DNA of 64,000 bases. Origin: Streptomyces uncialis. Lineage in GTDB: Bacteria > Actinomycetota > Actinomycetes > Streptomycetales > Streptomycetaceae. Every line of letters begins with the position of its first letter. Position 1 is the stretch's first letter. The stretch lies in the NCBI RefSeq assembly GCF_036250755.1, contig NZ_CP109583.1:2170001-2234000 (forward strand). The letters are read 5' to 3'. The translations under genes and the position numbers were made by a program. Positions 8,226 to 17,831 of the stretch are shown here, one piece after another. Below the pieces are notes generated by a model. It ran no database searches. It had not been told where the DNA came from and worked only from the letters and a program-made list of their open reading frames with translations.

Positions 8226-9853
8226 ACGCGCTCGTGCCGCTGCCCGTCCTGCTGCCGCTGCTGGCCGCCGGGTCCGAACTCGTCCTCGGCACCCGCTACC
8301 CGCGCGCCCAGCGGTTCGTCGGTGTCGCCGTGCTGACGGCCGTGCTGGGGCTGTCGCTGACGCTGCTGGTGGCCGCCGACAGCCGGGGGCCGATCGTGAT
8401 GCACCTGGGGGACTTCGCGCCGCCGCTCGGCATCACGCTGGTCGCCGACCGGCTGTCCGCGCTGATGCTGACGGTGTCGGCGGCGGTCACACTGTGCGTG
8501 CTGGTCTACTCGGTCGGCCAGGGCATGGCCGACCGGGAGGAACAGTCGCCGCTCGCGGTCTTCCACCCCGCCTACATGGTGCTGGTCGCCGGGGTGTCGT
8601 GCACGTTCCTCGCCGGTGACCTGGTCAATCTGTACGTCGGCTTCGAGATCATGCTGGTGGCGAGCTTCGTGCTGCTGACCCTCGGCGGTACGGCGGCCCG
8701 GCTGCGCGCGGGAGCGACGTACGTCCTGGTGTCGCTGGTCTCGTCGATGGTGTTCTTCACGGCGGTCGCCCTGACCTACGCGGCGGCGGGCACGGTGAAC
8801 CTCGCGCAGCTCGCCGTCCGGCTGGCGGAGCTGCCGATCGGGGTGCGGACCCTGCTGGAGGCGACGCTGCTGACGGTGTTCGCCGTGAAGGCCGCCGTCT
8901 TCCCGCTCGCCGCCTGGCTGCCCGACTCGTACCCGACGACCCCGGCGCCGGTCACGGCGGTGTTCGCGGGACTGCTCACCAAGGTCGGCGTGTACTGCGT
9001 GCTGCGCACCGAGACCCTGCTGTTCCCCGGCAACCGGCTGGGAGACCTGCTGCTGGTGGCGGCCCTCGCGTCGCTGGTGGTCGGGGTGCTCGGCGCGGTC
9101 GCCCAGACCGATCTGAAGCGGGTGCTGTCCTTCGTCCTGATCAGCCACATCGGGTACATGATCTTCGGGATCGGGATCGGTACCCGGGCGGGACTGGGCG
9201 GCGCGATCGTGTACGTCGTCCATCACATCACCGTGCAGACCGCGCTGTTCCTGGTGGCCGGGCTGATCGAGCGGCGGACGGGCACCACCGAGCTCACCCG
9301 GGTCGGCGGACTCGCGGCGGCCGTCCCCGCGCTGGGGGCGCTGTTCCTGCTGCCCGCGCTGAACCTCGCCGGGATTCCGCCGATGTCCGGGTTCATCGGG
9401 AAGCTGGAGCTGCTGCGGGCGGGTGTCGCGGACGCCGGGGTCCTCGCGTACGTCCTGGTGGGGGCGGCCTCGCTGACCAGTCTGCTGACCCTGTACGTGA
9501 TGGCGAAGGTGTGGAACCTCGCGTTCTGGCGGGCGGCCCCGGCGGGAGCGGCCGAACGCGGGACGGTGCTGGAGGAACCCGACACCGACGACTCCGGCCC
9601 GGACCCGGACGACGTGGTGCGGCGGCCCGCGCCCGCCGGGCAGGCCGTGACCGCGACGCTGTCCGGGCGGGCCATCACCGTCACCACCACCACGGACCGG
9701 CTGCCGCGCACCATGACCTGGGCGACGGCCGCGCTGGTGCTGCTGTCCCTCGCGTACACGGTGCTGGGCGACCCGTTCACCGCGGTCACCGGGCGGGCGG
9801 CGGACGAGCTCCTGGAACGTTCCCCCTACATCGAGGCGGTGCTCGGCCAATGA
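8222..9853 (+). CDS. mrpD: Na+/H+ antiporter subunit D
   Basis: This 543-residue NuoN/NuoM-like proton-channel subunit starts at GTG 8222 in a GTGA overlap with mrpC. Family landmarks include LYVGFEIMLVASFVLLTLGG (~135-155), AAWLPDSYPTTPAPVTAVFAG (~225-245), QTDLKRVLSFVLISHIGYM (~295-315) and NLAGIPPMSGFIGK (~380). A hydrophilic loop of about 60 residues (TVLEEPDTDDSGPDPDDVV and following) sits before the last membrane helix, somewhat longer than usual. It is followed after 7 bp by mrpE. Confidence 0.93.
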   Translation: MNALVPLPVLLPLLAAGSELVLGTRYPRAQRFVGVAVLTAVLGLSLTLLVAADSRGPIVMHLGDFAPPLGITLVADRLSALMLTVSAAVTLCVLVYSVGQGMADREEQSPLAVFHPAYMVLVAGVSCTFLAGDLVNLYVGFEIMLVASFVLLTLGGTAARLRAGATYVLVSLVSSMVFFTAVALTYAAAGTVNLAQLAVRLAELPIGVRTLLEATLLTVFAVKAAVFPLAAWLPDSYPTTPAPVTAVFAGLLTKVGVYCVLRTETLLFPGNRLGDLLLVAALASLVVGVLGAVAQTDLKRVLSFVLISHIGYMIFGIGIGTRAGLGGAIVYVVHHITVQTALFLVAGLIERRTGTTELTRVGGLAAAVPALGALFLLPALNLAGIPPMSGFIGKLELLRAGVADAGVLAYVLVGAASLTSLLTLYVMAKVWNLAFWRAAPAGAAERGTVLEEPDTDDSGPDPDDVVRRPAPAGQAVTATLSGRAITVTTTTDRLPRTMTWATAALVLLSLAYTVLGDPFTAVTGRAADELLERSPYIEAVLGQ

Positions 9854-9860
9854 CGTCCCC

Positions 9861-10466
9861 GTGATCTCGGTCAGGTTCCATGACCCGGGGCTGCCCCCGT
9901 ACAGCTGTGTGGTGGTGGGGCGCCGGCGGCGGGTGCTCGATCTGCCGCTGATCGCCTGGCTCACCGTCGTATGGGTGCTGCTGTGGGGCAATCTCAGCGT
10001 CGCCAATGTGGTCGGCGGGGCGCTGGTCGCGGTGGTGGTGTGCCTGGTCTTCCCGCTGCCGCTGGTCAACATCGGGCTGCGGCTGCATCCGCTGGGCATC
10101 GCGCGGCTGGCGGTGCGGCTGGTGTGGGAGATGTACACGGCCGGGCTGAAGGTCTCGCACCAGATGCTCGACAACCGTCCGTTCCTCGCGGCCGTCCTCG
10201 CCGTCCCGCTGCGCTGCCGCGGCGATCTGATGCTCACCGCGACCGCGGTGGCCGTCTCCAACATCCCCGACGGCTCGGTGGTCGAGGTCCACCGGGCGCA
10301 GGCCACCCTCTTCGTGCACGTCCTGGAGGCCGACGACCCGCGGACCCCGGAGCGGACCCGGCAGGCCGTGTGGCGGATGGAGGAGCTGGTCGTACGCGCG
10401 TTCGGCGACCGGGACGAGATCGCCCGGGTCCGCGAAGCGCCGCCCCGGCCGGAGGGCGCCCGGTGA
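9861..10466 (+). CDS. mrpE: Na+/H+ antiporter subunit E
   Basis: This 201-residue protein starts at GTG 9861. It has two N-terminal membrane helices (IAWLTVVWVLLWGN and GGALVAVVVCLVFPL) followed by the soluble MrpE domain with DLMLTATAVAVSNIPDGSVVEV and TLFVHVLEADD. MrpE is needed for assembly of the antiporter in known systems; that is family knowledge. The N-terminus is about 25 residues longer than in many homologues, so an internal start is possible. The stop overlaps mrpF by 4 bp. Confidence 0.9.
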   Translation: MISVRFHDPGLPPYSCVVVGRRRRVLDLPLIAWLTVVWVLLWGNLSVANVVGGALVAVVVCLVFPLPLVNIGLRLHPLGIARLAVRLVWEMYTAGLKVSHQMLDNRPFLAAVLAVPLRCRGDLMLTATAVAVSNIPDGSVVEVHRAQATLFVHVLEADDPRTPERTRQAVWRMEELVVRAFGDRDEIARVREAPPRPEGAR

Positions 10467-10780
10467 GCGCCGCGCGGAACGTCGACCAGGTGCTGCTCAC
10501 GGCCGCCGCGGTGATGATCCTGCTCGCCGGGGCGCTGGTGCTGTACCGGGTGTGGCGCGGCCCCTCGATGCTGGACCGCGCGATGGCGCTGGACGTGTGC
10601 GCCGCGCTGATGATCGCGGGCATCGCGGTGCGCTCCGCGCTGAACCGGGACGCCTTCTACTTCCCGGTGATGCTGGTGCTGGCGTTCCTCGGCTTCACCG
10701 GGTCCGTCGGCATCGCGCGGTTCATCGCCGTCCGGGACCGGCCGCCGGACCCGACCCGGGCCGGGGAGGAGGGCCGGTGA
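10463..10780 (+). CDS. mrpF: Na+/H+ antiporter subunit F
   Basis: This 105-residue protein with three membrane helices starts at GTG 10463 in a GTGA overlap with mrpE. The MrpF signature is clear: RVWRGPSMLDRAMALDV, followed by the last helix ending in GSVGIARFIAVR. It overlaps mrpG by 4 bp. Confidence 0.92.
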   Translation: MSAARNVDQVLLTAAAVMILLAGALVLYRVWRGPSMLDRAMALDVCAALMIAGIAVRSALNRDAFYFPVMLVLAFLGFTGSVGIARFIAVRDRPPDPTRAGEEGR

Positions 10781-11169
10781 GCGCGGGCACGCAGATCGCG
10801 GACACCGCCGGGGCGGTGCTGCTGTTCCTCGGGGCGGCGGTGAGTCTGCTGGGCGCCATCGGGATGGTGCGGATGCCCGATGTCCTCTCCCGCAGCCACG
10901 CGGCCACCAACCCCCAGGCGCTGGGCATGCTGCTGGTGCTCGCGGGGGTCGCGCTGCGGCTGCGCAGCGGCATCGACCTGGGGACGCTCGGACTGGTCGG
11001 CTTCTTCCAGCTGCTGACCGGCCCGGTCTCGGCGCATCTGGTGGCCCGGGTCGCCTACCGCACCGGGTACGCGGGCCGCGAGGGCCTCGTCTTCGACGAT
11101 CTGGACGCGCAGCTGAGCGCGGTGCCGCAGGACGGGGAGGGGGGCACGGGGCCGGGTGGGGGACGGTGA
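10777..11169 (+). CDS. mrpG: Na+/H+ antiporter subunit G
   Basis: This 130-residue subunit starts at GTG 10777 (GTGA overlap with mrpF) and closes the operon. It has three membrane helices and the MrpG signature GAIGMVRMPDVLSRSHAATNPQALG. The C-terminal ~30 residues are hydrophilic and Gly-rich. The complete A(B)CDEFG set implies a working Mrp complex exporting Na+ (or K+) in exchange for protons, serving pH and salt tolerance. Confidence 0.92.
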   Translation: MSAGTQIADTAGAVLLFLGAAVSLLGAIGMVRMPDVLSRSHAATNPQALGMLLVLAGVALRLRSGIDLGTLGLVGFFQLLTGPVSAHLVARVAYRTGYAGREGLVFDDLDAQLSAVPQDGEGGTGPGGGR

Positions 11170-11263
11170 TCCGCCGGGACGGTGGGGCGGCCGGGGTGGG
11201 CGGTTCGCCGAGGCCGCCGGTCCCCCGGTGGCACTGCGGCCACAGTGGTGACATGTTCAAGCT

Positions 11264-12361
11264 ATGTTTGGCCGGGTGATTGCGGAAGCTACGGCACAGT
11301 CGATCGTGGACGACATCGCCGGCCGCCTCGGGGTCAGCGTGAACATCATGGACGAGCGCGGGGTGATCATCGCCAGCAGCGACCGTTCCCGGGTGGGCGG
11401 CGCGCACGGCGGGGCACTGCACGTGCTGTCCACCGGGATGCCGCTGTCGGTGACCGCCAAGGAGGCCCGTTCGCTGGACGGGACCCGGGCGGGCGTCAAT
11501 CTCCCGCTGTGGCTGAACGGGAACGTCGTCGGGGTCGTCGGGGTGCGGGGCGAACCGCGCGAGGTCGGGGAGATCGCGCGCGCGGTCGCGCGGCTGGCCG
11601 AACTGATGGTGATGCAGGAGGCGTTCCTCGGTGAGGCCGGCTGGCGCCACCGGGTGCGTCAGCAGATCATGGAGGACCTGCTCGCGGCCCGGCTGACCGA
11701 GGAGGGCTTCCGCCAGCGCCAGCAGCTCGCGGGGTGCCGGGTCGAGGCGCCGTACTCGCTGTTCGCGCTCCGGCACGCGCCCGCCGCCGCGTACACCGAG
11801 CCCCGGGACCTGTACCGGCTGCTGGAGGTGGACGAACGCTCCGCGCTGGTCGTGGCGGACGCCGCCGGGGTGGTGTGGACGGTGACCGGCGGCTCCACCT
11901 CCGTCGCGCTGCGGTACCGGCTGTCGGGACTGTGCGCGGCGCACCCCGACACGGGCGTCCTGGACGCGGGCCGGGTGGACGACTTCGGGGCGCTGACGGA
12001 ACTGACCGGGCAGGCCCGCTTCGCGCTGCGCCGCCGACTGGTCGGCGAGGTGCGGCTGGCGGACCTGGAGCTACCGGTGCTGCTGGCGCGGCTCGATCCG
12101 GGGGTACGGGTCGAGACCGCGGAACGTGTCCTCGGGGCGCTGTCCGCGGAGCTGCGCAACACCCTGCGGGCGTACTTCGCGCACGACTGCGGTGTGGTGG
12201 AGGCCGCCCAGGCCCTGAACGTGCACCGCAACACCCTCGCGTACCGGCTGGGCCGGGTCGCCGAGCTGACCGGCCGCGATCCGCGGGCGTTCCAGGACGC
12301 GGTGGTGCTCCAGGTCGCGCTGCACCTCGCCGAGATCGACCAGGACCAGCCGCCCCGCTGA
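11264..12361 (+). CDS. CdaR-type sugar-diacid/glycerate regulator
   Basis: This 365-residue protein has the three-part layout of CdaR: an N-terminal sugar-diacid recognition domain (residues ~1-130; AQSIVDDIAGRLGVSVNIMDERGVI and GVVGVRGEPREV), a linking domain, and a C-terminal PucR-type helix-turn-helix (~300-365; LRAYFAHDCGVVEAAQALNVHRNTLAYRLGR). In E. coli CdaR activates glucarate/galactarate/glycerate genes including garK. A glycerate kinase and a GntP permease follow on the same strand, which supports the same role here. The start ATG 11264 lacks a clear ribosome binding site; GTG 11276 is an alternative. Confidence 0.85.
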   Translation: MFGRVIAEATAQSIVDDIAGRLGVSVNIMDERGVIIASSDRSRVGGAHGGALHVLSTGMPLSVTAKEARSLDGTRAGVNLPLWLNGNVVGVVGVRGEPREVGEIARAVARLAELMVMQEAFLGEAGWRHRVRQQIMEDLLAARLTEEGFRQRQQLAGCRVEAPYSLFALRHAPAAAYTEPRDLYRLLEVDERSALVVADAAGVVWTVTGGSTSVALRYRLSGLCAAHPDTGVLDAGRVDDFGALTELTGQARFALRRRLVGEVRLADLELPVLLARLDPGVRVETAERVLGALSAELRNTLRAYFAHDCGVVEAAQALNVHRNTLAYRLGRVAELTGRDPRAFQDAVVLQVALHLAEIDQDQPPR

Positions 12362-12763
12362 GACGGTGTCCGGCGCCTTGGGCCGGGTCGGATCCGCCGC
12401 TTCGTCGAGGGGCCGGGTCCGCCGCCCCGCCGCGCGACCCGCCCCGCCGCGCGACCAGGTTCCGCCGCGCGACCAGGTTCCGCCGCGCGACCAGGTTCCG
12501 CCGCCCCGCTGAGACGGCGTCCGGCGCCTTGCCGGGCAGGGCCGCGCGAAGGGCCGCGGGGCGTCCAGCGGAACGGCCGTCACGCTGTGTCGTGCGCTGT
12601 TCTCGTGCGCGGTGCACAAATCCAGGGGTGCCCGGGGGCGGAAAATCCGGTCGCCCCGCCGATGCCGCCCCTGCCTTCCCGTACCTAAAGTGCCGACACA
12701 GCTCAAGCAGAGCCGCCCCTCCCCGGAGTTCCCCTCCGCCCGGGTGTTCTCCCACGAAAGGCC
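12362..12763. repeat. Intergenic region with 18-nt tandem repeats and a duplicated 31-nt gene tail
   Basis: Bases 12445-12498 are three exact tandem copies of an 18-nt unit (CGCCGCGCGACCAGGTTC). The 31-nt block 12350-12380, which spans the end of the CdaR gene and its stop codon, recurs with one mismatch at 12501-12531, just after the array. The duplicated block therefore carries a second copy of the gene's last bases and TGA. The rest of the gap to the kinase gene has no evident gene. This looks like slippage or a local duplication. Confidence 0.8.
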
Positions 12764-13897
12764 GTGGACGTGCGTGTCGTCATCGCTCCGGACTCCTTCA
12801 AGGGCAGTCTGACCGCCGCCGAGGTCTGTGCGGCCATCGAGAACGGGGTGCTGCGTGCCCTCCCCCACGCGGAAGTGGCCCGGGTGCCGATGGCCGACGG
12901 GGGTGAGGGCACCCTCGACTGCGTCGGCGCGGCGACCGGCGGCCGGGAGATCACCCTGACCGTCGGCGGTCCGATGGGCCGTCCCGTCGATGCCCGGTAC
13001 CTGCTGTCCGCCGACGGGACCTCCGCCGTCGTCGAACTCGCCGCCGCCTCGGGGCTGCCGCTGGTGGAGCCCGGCGAGGTCGACGCGCTGCGCGCCGACA
13101 CCACCGGCACCGGTGAGCTGATCGCGGACGCCGTGCGCCGGGGCGCCCGTGAGGTGCTGGTGTGCATCGGCGGCAGTGCCAGCACCGACGGCGGCACCGG
13201 GCTGATGCGGGCCCTCGGCGCCAGCTTCCTGGACGCCGACGGCGCCGAACTCCCGCCGGGCGGCGGCGCCCTCACCGAACTGGCCCGTATCGACCTGGAC
13301 GGGCTGGGCGACGAGGTCCGGGGCACCCGGTTCCGGATCGCCTGCGATGTGACCAATCCGCTGGTCGGGCCGGAGGGCGCCGCCGCGGTGTTCGGCCCGC
13401 AGAAGGGCGCCACCGCCGACCAGGTCCGGCGGCTGGACGAGGGGCTGACCCGCTTCGCGGACGTCCTCGACCGGCAGTTCGGCGTCCGGGTCCATGATCT
13501 GCCGGGCGCGGGCGCGGCGGGCGGCACCTGCGGCGGGATGCTCGCGGTACTGGACGCCGAGGCCGTCAGCGGCTGCGAACTGGTCGCCGACACGGTGGGC
13601 CTCGCCCGTCAACTGGACGGCGCGGAGCTGGTGTTCACCGGCGAGGGCCGGGTGGACCGGCAGAGCGCGGGCGGCAAGGTCGTCTCGCTGGTCGCCCGGC
13701 TCGCCGCGGAGCGCGGCATCCCCGTCGTCGCGCTCGCCGGTCAGCTCGTCCCCCCGCTCGACGATCTGCACGCGCTGGGTCTCACGGCCGCGTTCAGCAT
13801 CGCGGACGGTCCGCGCCCCCTCGCGGACATGACCGTCTCGGCCGCGGAGCTGCTGTCCGGCGCGGCCGAACAGATCGTCCGGCTGCGGGTCGGCTGA
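12764..13897 (+). CDS. Glycerate kinase
   Basis: This 377-residue enzyme belongs to the GlxK/GarK glycerate 2-kinase family and phosphorylates glycerate with ATP to feed glycolysis. Landmarks: VRVVIAPDSFKGSLTAAEVC at the N-terminus, PMADGGEGTLD (~45-55), CIGGSASTDGGTGLMRALG (~130-150), FTGEGRVDRQSAGGKVV (~290) and VVALAGQL (~325). The length is normal for the family. The start is GTG 12764 or GTG 12770; GAAAGG lies 5-11 nt upstream. It sits between a CdaR-type regulator and a GntP permease, forming a glycerate uptake and use set. Confidence 0.92.
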   Translation: MDVRVVIAPDSFKGSLTAAEVCAAIENGVLRALPHAEVARVPMADGGEGTLDCVGAATGGREITLTVGGPMGRPVDARYLLSADGTSAVVELAAASGLPLVEPGEVDALRADTTGTGELIADAVRRGAREVLVCIGGSASTDGGTGLMRALGASFLDADGAELPPGGGALTELARIDLDGLGDEVRGTRFRIACDVTNPLVGPEGAAAVFGPQKGATADQVRRLDEGLTRFADVLDRQFGVRVHDLPGAGAAGGTCGGMLAVLDAEAVSGCELVADTVGLARQLDGAELVFTGEGRVDRQSAGGKVVSLVARLAAERGIPVVALAGQLVPPLDDLHALGLTAAFSIADGPRPLADMTVSAAELLSGAAEQIVRLRVG

Positions 13898-14170
13898 CCC
13901 GGCCGGGCAGGCACCCGTACGACCGGTTCCGCCGGGCCCCGACGCCCCCGGGACGCTGCACGGCCCGTACCCCGCCCTGCCCCCGCTCCCCCACACCCGT
14001 CACCTCCCCCACATCCACGGCGTCCCCCCGCACCCGGACCGCCCAGGACTTCCCCGGTTCCCCACCCTGGGCGGTCCGGTCCTCCGCGCCAAGGCCCCAC
14101 CCGCCCCCCACAGCCCAAGGTCCCCACCGCCCCCACAGTCCCTTCCTCTCCGGTCCCTACGAGGAGTTCC

Positions 14171-15598
14171 ATGAGCACCGCCGGCCCCGCCCTGCTCGCA
14201 GCTCTGGCGGCGAGCATCGCCCTGATCATCTTTTTGTGCGGCCGCTTCAAGCTGCATCCGTTCCTCGCCATCGTCCTGTCCACCTACGCGTTCGGCATGA
14301 TGGCGATGGGCATCGGTGCCGCGACGGGCGCCGACGAGCGCTTCGTCGACAATCTCGGCACCACCATCGCCGAGGGCTTCGGGACGATCCTCGCCAGCAT
14401 CGGTCTGGTGATCCTCTTCGGCACGATCATCGGCAAGGTGCTGGAGCGCACCGGCGCGGCCGTCACCCTGGCCGAGGCCGTGCTGAAGGTGGTCGGCAAG
14501 CGGCATCCCGCGCTCGCCATGTCGCTGATCGGCTGGGTCGTCTCGATCCCCGTGTTCTGCGACTCGGGCTATGTGGTGCTGTCCCCGCTCCAGCGCTCGA
14601 TCGCCCGTAAGACGGGCAAGAACCCGGTGGTGCTCGGTACGGCGCTGGCCACCGGTCTGTACGCGTCGCACACCTTCGTCCCGCCGACGCCCGGCCCGAT
14701 CGCCGCCGCGGGGAACGTGGGCATCGGCTCCGACGGTCTCATCTGGGTGATCCTCTTCAGCATCCCGGTCTCGCTTGTCGCCGCGCTCGCCGGTCTCGCC
14801 TGGGCGCTGCGCCGTACGGGCAACCTGGAGAGCAAGCTGCCCGACGCGCACCAGACGTTCGAGGAGTACAAGGCCCAGTTCGACCGCCTGCCGAGCCTGA
14901 GCCGGGCGCTGACCCCGATCCTGCTGCCGATCGTGCTGATGGCCGTCGGTTCGGTCGCGGCGTTCCCCTCGGGTGACGGCACCCTGGTCGACGGGGCGTT
15001 CGGCAGTCTGCTCAAGGACCTGGGCAACCCGGTCAACGCGCTGCTGATCGGTGTGCTGCTGGCGCTGGTGCTGCTGCCCAGCAAGCTGGACGCGAAGGCG
15101 CTGACCACCTGGGTCGCCGAGGGTCTGGTGGACGCGGCCCCGATCCTGGTGATCACCGGTGCGGGCGGCGCGTTCGGCGCGGTGATCAAGGGCACCCCGA
15201 TCGCGGACTACATCGCCACGCTGATCGGCGACGGTTCGGCGGTCAGCGGTGTCACCGCGCTGCTGGTGCTGTTCGCGCTCGCCGCGCTGCTGAAGACGGC
15301 CCAGGGCAGCAGTACGGCGGCCCTGATCATCACCTCCACCCTGGCGCAGCCGCTGCTGCCCGCGCTGGGGCTGGACGGGAACCTCGGCTCCATACCCATC
15401 GGCCAGGTGATGGCCGTGATGGCGATCGGCGCCGGCGCGATGGTCGTCAGCCATGTCAACGACTCGTACTTCTGGGTGGTGTCGCAGTTCTCCGGGATGG
15501 ACGTGAAGACCGCGTACCGGGCCCAGACGGCGGCCACTCTCGTGCAGGGACTCTCCGCTCTGGTCGTGGTGCTTGTCATGGGTGCCTTGCTGCTGTAG
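14171..15598 (+). CDS. GntP-family permease, probably glycerate or gluconate
   Basis: This 475-residue membrane protein with about 12 helices belongs to the GntP family of H+/sugar-acid symporters. Visible landmarks are FGTIIGKVLERTGAAVTLAE (~80-100), SIPVFCDSGYVVLSPL (~125-140), HTFVPPTPGPIAAAGNVG (~165-180), KTAQGSSTAALIITST (~375-390) and SHVNDSYFWVVSQFSGM (~430). ATG 14171 follows GAGGAG. Because the upstream gene is a glycerate kinase and not gluconokinase, glycerate is the likeliest substrate, by inference. The 273-bp gap upstream is C-rich and holds no gene. Confidence 0.88.
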   Translation: MSTAGPALLAALAASIALIIFLCGRFKLHPFLAIVLSTYAFGMMAMGIGAATGADERFVDNLGTTIAEGFGTILASIGLVILFGTIIGKVLERTGAAVTLAEAVLKVVGKRHPALAMSLIGWVVSIPVFCDSGYVVLSPLQRSIARKTGKNPVVLGTALATGLYASHTFVPPTPGPIAAAGNVGIGSDGLIWVILFSIPVSLVAALAGLAWALRRTGNLESKLPDAHQTFEEYKAQFDRLPSLSRALTPILLPIVLMAVGSVAAFPSGDGTLVDGAFGSLLKDLGNPVNALLIGVLLALVLLPSKLDAKALTTWVAEGLVDAAPILVITGAGGAFGAVIKGTPIADYIATLIGDGSAVSGVTALLVLFALAALLKTAQGSSTAALIITSTLAQPLLPALGLDGNLGSIPIGQVMAVMAIGAGAMVVSHVNDSYFWVVSQFSGMDVKTAYRAQTAATLVQGLSALVVVLVMGALLL

Positions 15599-15751
15599 CC
15601 ATCGGCCGGGGGGTGGCAGGCCCGCCGCCCCCCGGGCCCAGGGAAGTGGAGGAGTCGGTCGTACGGCGGCGGGGCAGGGCGAGCCCCGCCGTTCGCTGTC
15701 CCCGGATGATCCGAGATTTCGTCGGTGCGTCACGCACCTGAGGAGGACGAC

Positions 15752-17809
15752 GTGCACGAACTGCTGCCGGTTCTGAGCACCCCGCGCCACGCGGGCGGCC
15801 GGTCCGCGCTCACCTGCCGCTACCGCTGCGGTGACGCGTGTTTCCAGGAGGTCCCCAACACCAGCGCCAACGCGTACGCCGGTGACATCATCGCCGGGGC
15901 GCTCTCCCGGCGTTCGATGATGCGGGCCGCCGCCGTGGTGACGGTCGCCGCCGCGGCCGGGGCCACCGCCGTCGGTCCGGGCGCGGGGCGGGCCGAGGCC
16001 GCTGCCGCCGCCCGGCCGACGAGTTCCCGGCACGGCCGGACGGACGGGGCCCGGGGCCTGCGCTTCACCCCGGTCGCCCCCAACGAGCACGACACGGTGA
16101 CCGTACCGGCGGGCCATGCGCAGAGCGTGGTGATCCGCTGGGGCGAACCGATCCTGCGCGGTGCGCCGGACTTCGACCCCGAACGCCAGAGCGCACGGGC
16201 GCAGTCCGGTCAATTCGGCTACAACAACGACTTCCTGTCCCTGCTGCCGCTGCGGGGCGAGCACGGGCGCCAGGTGATGGTGGCGAACCACGAATACACC
16301 ACCGAGACGCTGATGTTCCGCAACTACGACCCGGAGAACCCGACGCGCGAGCAGGTGGAGATCTCCTGGGCCGCGCACGGTCTGTCGGTGGTCGTGGTGG
16401 AGGAGCGGCGGCGGTCGGGCGCGCTGGCGCCGGTGCCCCGGCACCGGCTCAACCGGCGGATCACCGCGACCACCCCGTTCCGGATCACCGGCCCGGCGGC
16501 GGGCGCGCCCCTGCTGCGCACGGGCGCCGATCCGTCGGGGACCCGCGCGCTCGGTACGTTCAACAACTGCGCGGGCGGTACGACGCCGTGGGGCACCACG
16601 CTGCACGGCGAGGAGAACATCAACATCTACTTCGCCAACGGCTCCCGCCCCACGGACCAGCGGTACGGCATCGCGCCGGGTGCCACCGAGCGGAAATGGG
16701 AGCGGTTCGACCAGCGGTTCGACGTGGCCCGGGAGCCGAACGAGGCGCATCGTTTCGGCTGGGTGGTCGAGCTGGACCCGTTCGACCCGGACTCGGTGCC
16801 GCGCAAGCGGACCGCGCTGGGCCGCTTCAAGCACGAGGGGGCGCAGCCCCGGCTGACCGACGACGGCCGTCCGGTGGTGTACATGGGCGACGACGAGCGG
16901 TTCGAGTACTTCTACAAGTTCGTGTCGTCGCGGCGGATGATGCGGGGCACCTCGCGGGCGGCGCGGGAGCACAACCTCACGCTGCTGGACGAGGGCACCC
17001 TGTACGTGGCGAAGCTGACGGGCGACAGTCCCGGCGAGATCGACGGCAGCGGGCGGCATCCCGCCGACGGCGAGTTCGACGGCGCCGGTGAGTGGATCCC
17101 GCTGGCGACGGGTGAGGTCTCGCACGTACCGGGGATGACGGCGGAGGAGGTGTACGTGTTCACCCGGCTGGCGGCCGACCGGGCCGGGGCGACGAAGATG
17201 GACCGTCCCGAGGACGTGGAGCCGTCCCCGCGCACCGGGCGGGTGTACGTGGCGCTGACGAACAACACCGAGCGCGGCAAGCCGGGCAAGCCCGGCGCGG
17301 ACGAGGCCAATCCGCGCGTCCTCAACAAGCACGGGCAGATCCTGGAGCTGGCGGAGGAGCGCGACGACCCGGCGCGGGAACGTTTCGCGTGGCGGCTGTT
17401 CCTGGTGGCGGGCGATCCGGCGGACCCGGCGACGTACTTCGCGGGGTTCCCCAAGGAGCGGGTCTCCCCGATCTCGTGCCCGGACAATGTCGCGTTCGAC
17501 CCGCACGGCAATATGTGGATCTCCACCGACGGCAACAAGCTCGGTTCGAACGACGGGCTGTTCGGGGTGGCGACCCGGGGCGAGCGGCGCGGTGAGCTGA
17601 AGCAGTTCCTGACGGTGCCGGTGGGTGCGGAGACCTGCGGTCCCGTCATCCAGGACCGCAGGGTGCTGGTCGCCGTGCAGCACCCCGGGGAGCTGGACGG
17701 CGCGTCGGTCGAGAACCCGGCGAGCACCTGGCCCGACGGTCCGGGCCGGATCGTCCGCCCGGCCGTGGTCGCGGTGTGGCGCACCGACGGGCGTGACATC
17801 GGCGTCTGA
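15752..17809 (+). CDS. phoX: PhoX-family alkaline phosphatase, Tat-exported
   Basis: This 685-residue protein is of the PhoX (DUF839) type, a Ca/Fe-dependent secreted alkaline phosphatase that frees phosphate outside the cell. GTG 15752 follows a perfect AGGAGG. A long n-region precedes the twin-arginine motif SRRSMM at residues ~52-57 and a hydrophobic Ala-rich h-region, so export by Tat is expected. Conserved pieces include YNNDFLSLLP, ANHEYT, NNCAGGTTPWGT, HGEENINIYF, KHEGAQPRLTDDGRPVVYMGDD, MDRPEDVEPSPRTGRVYVALTNN and ISCPDNVAFDPHGNMWISTDG. Expression is probably under PhoP control, but I did not find clear PHO-box repeats in the short upstream gap. Confidence 0.93.
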   Translation: MHELLPVLSTPRHAGGRSALTCRYRCGDACFQEVPNTSANAYAGDIIAGALSRRSMMRAAAVVTVAAAAGATAVGPGAGRAEAAAAARPTSSRHGRTDGARGLRFTPVAPNEHDTVTVPAGHAQSVVIRWGEPILRGAPDFDPERQSARAQSGQFGYNNDFLSLLPLRGEHGRQVMVANHEYTTETLMFRNYDPENPTREQVEISWAAHGLSVVVVEERRRSGALAPVPRHRLNRRITATTPFRITGPAAGAPLLRTGADPSGTRALGTFNNCAGGTTPWGTTLHGEENINIYFANGSRPTDQRYGIAPGATERKWERFDQRFDVAREPNEAHRFGWVVELDPFDPDSVPRKRTALGRFKHEGAQPRLTDDGRPVVYMGDDERFEYFYKFVSSRRMMRGTSRAAREHNLTLLDEGTLYVAKLTGDSPGEIDGSGRHPADGEFDGAGEWIPLATGEVSHVPGMTAEEVYVFTRLAADRAGATKMDRPEDVEPSPRTGRVYVALTNNTERGKPGKPGADEANPRVLNKHGQILELAEERDDPARERFAWRLFLVAGDPADPATYFAGFPKERVSPISCPDNVAFDPHGNMWISTDGNKLGSNDGLFGVATRGERRGELKQFLTVPVGAETCGPVIQDRRVLVAVQHPGELDGASVENPASTWPDGPGRIVRPAVVAVWRTDGRDIGV

Positions 17810-17831
17810 GCCACGCCACGCCCGGTGCCCC

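Noticed and set aside
8180..11944. A 1,254-residue open frame on the minus strand
   Set aside because: It is antisense to mrpD-mrpG and has Gln/Arg/Pro-rich composition without any family match.
12445..12498. CRISPR or iteron array
   Set aside because: Three directly adjoining 18-nt units without spacers are a short tandem repeat, not an array or a replication origin.
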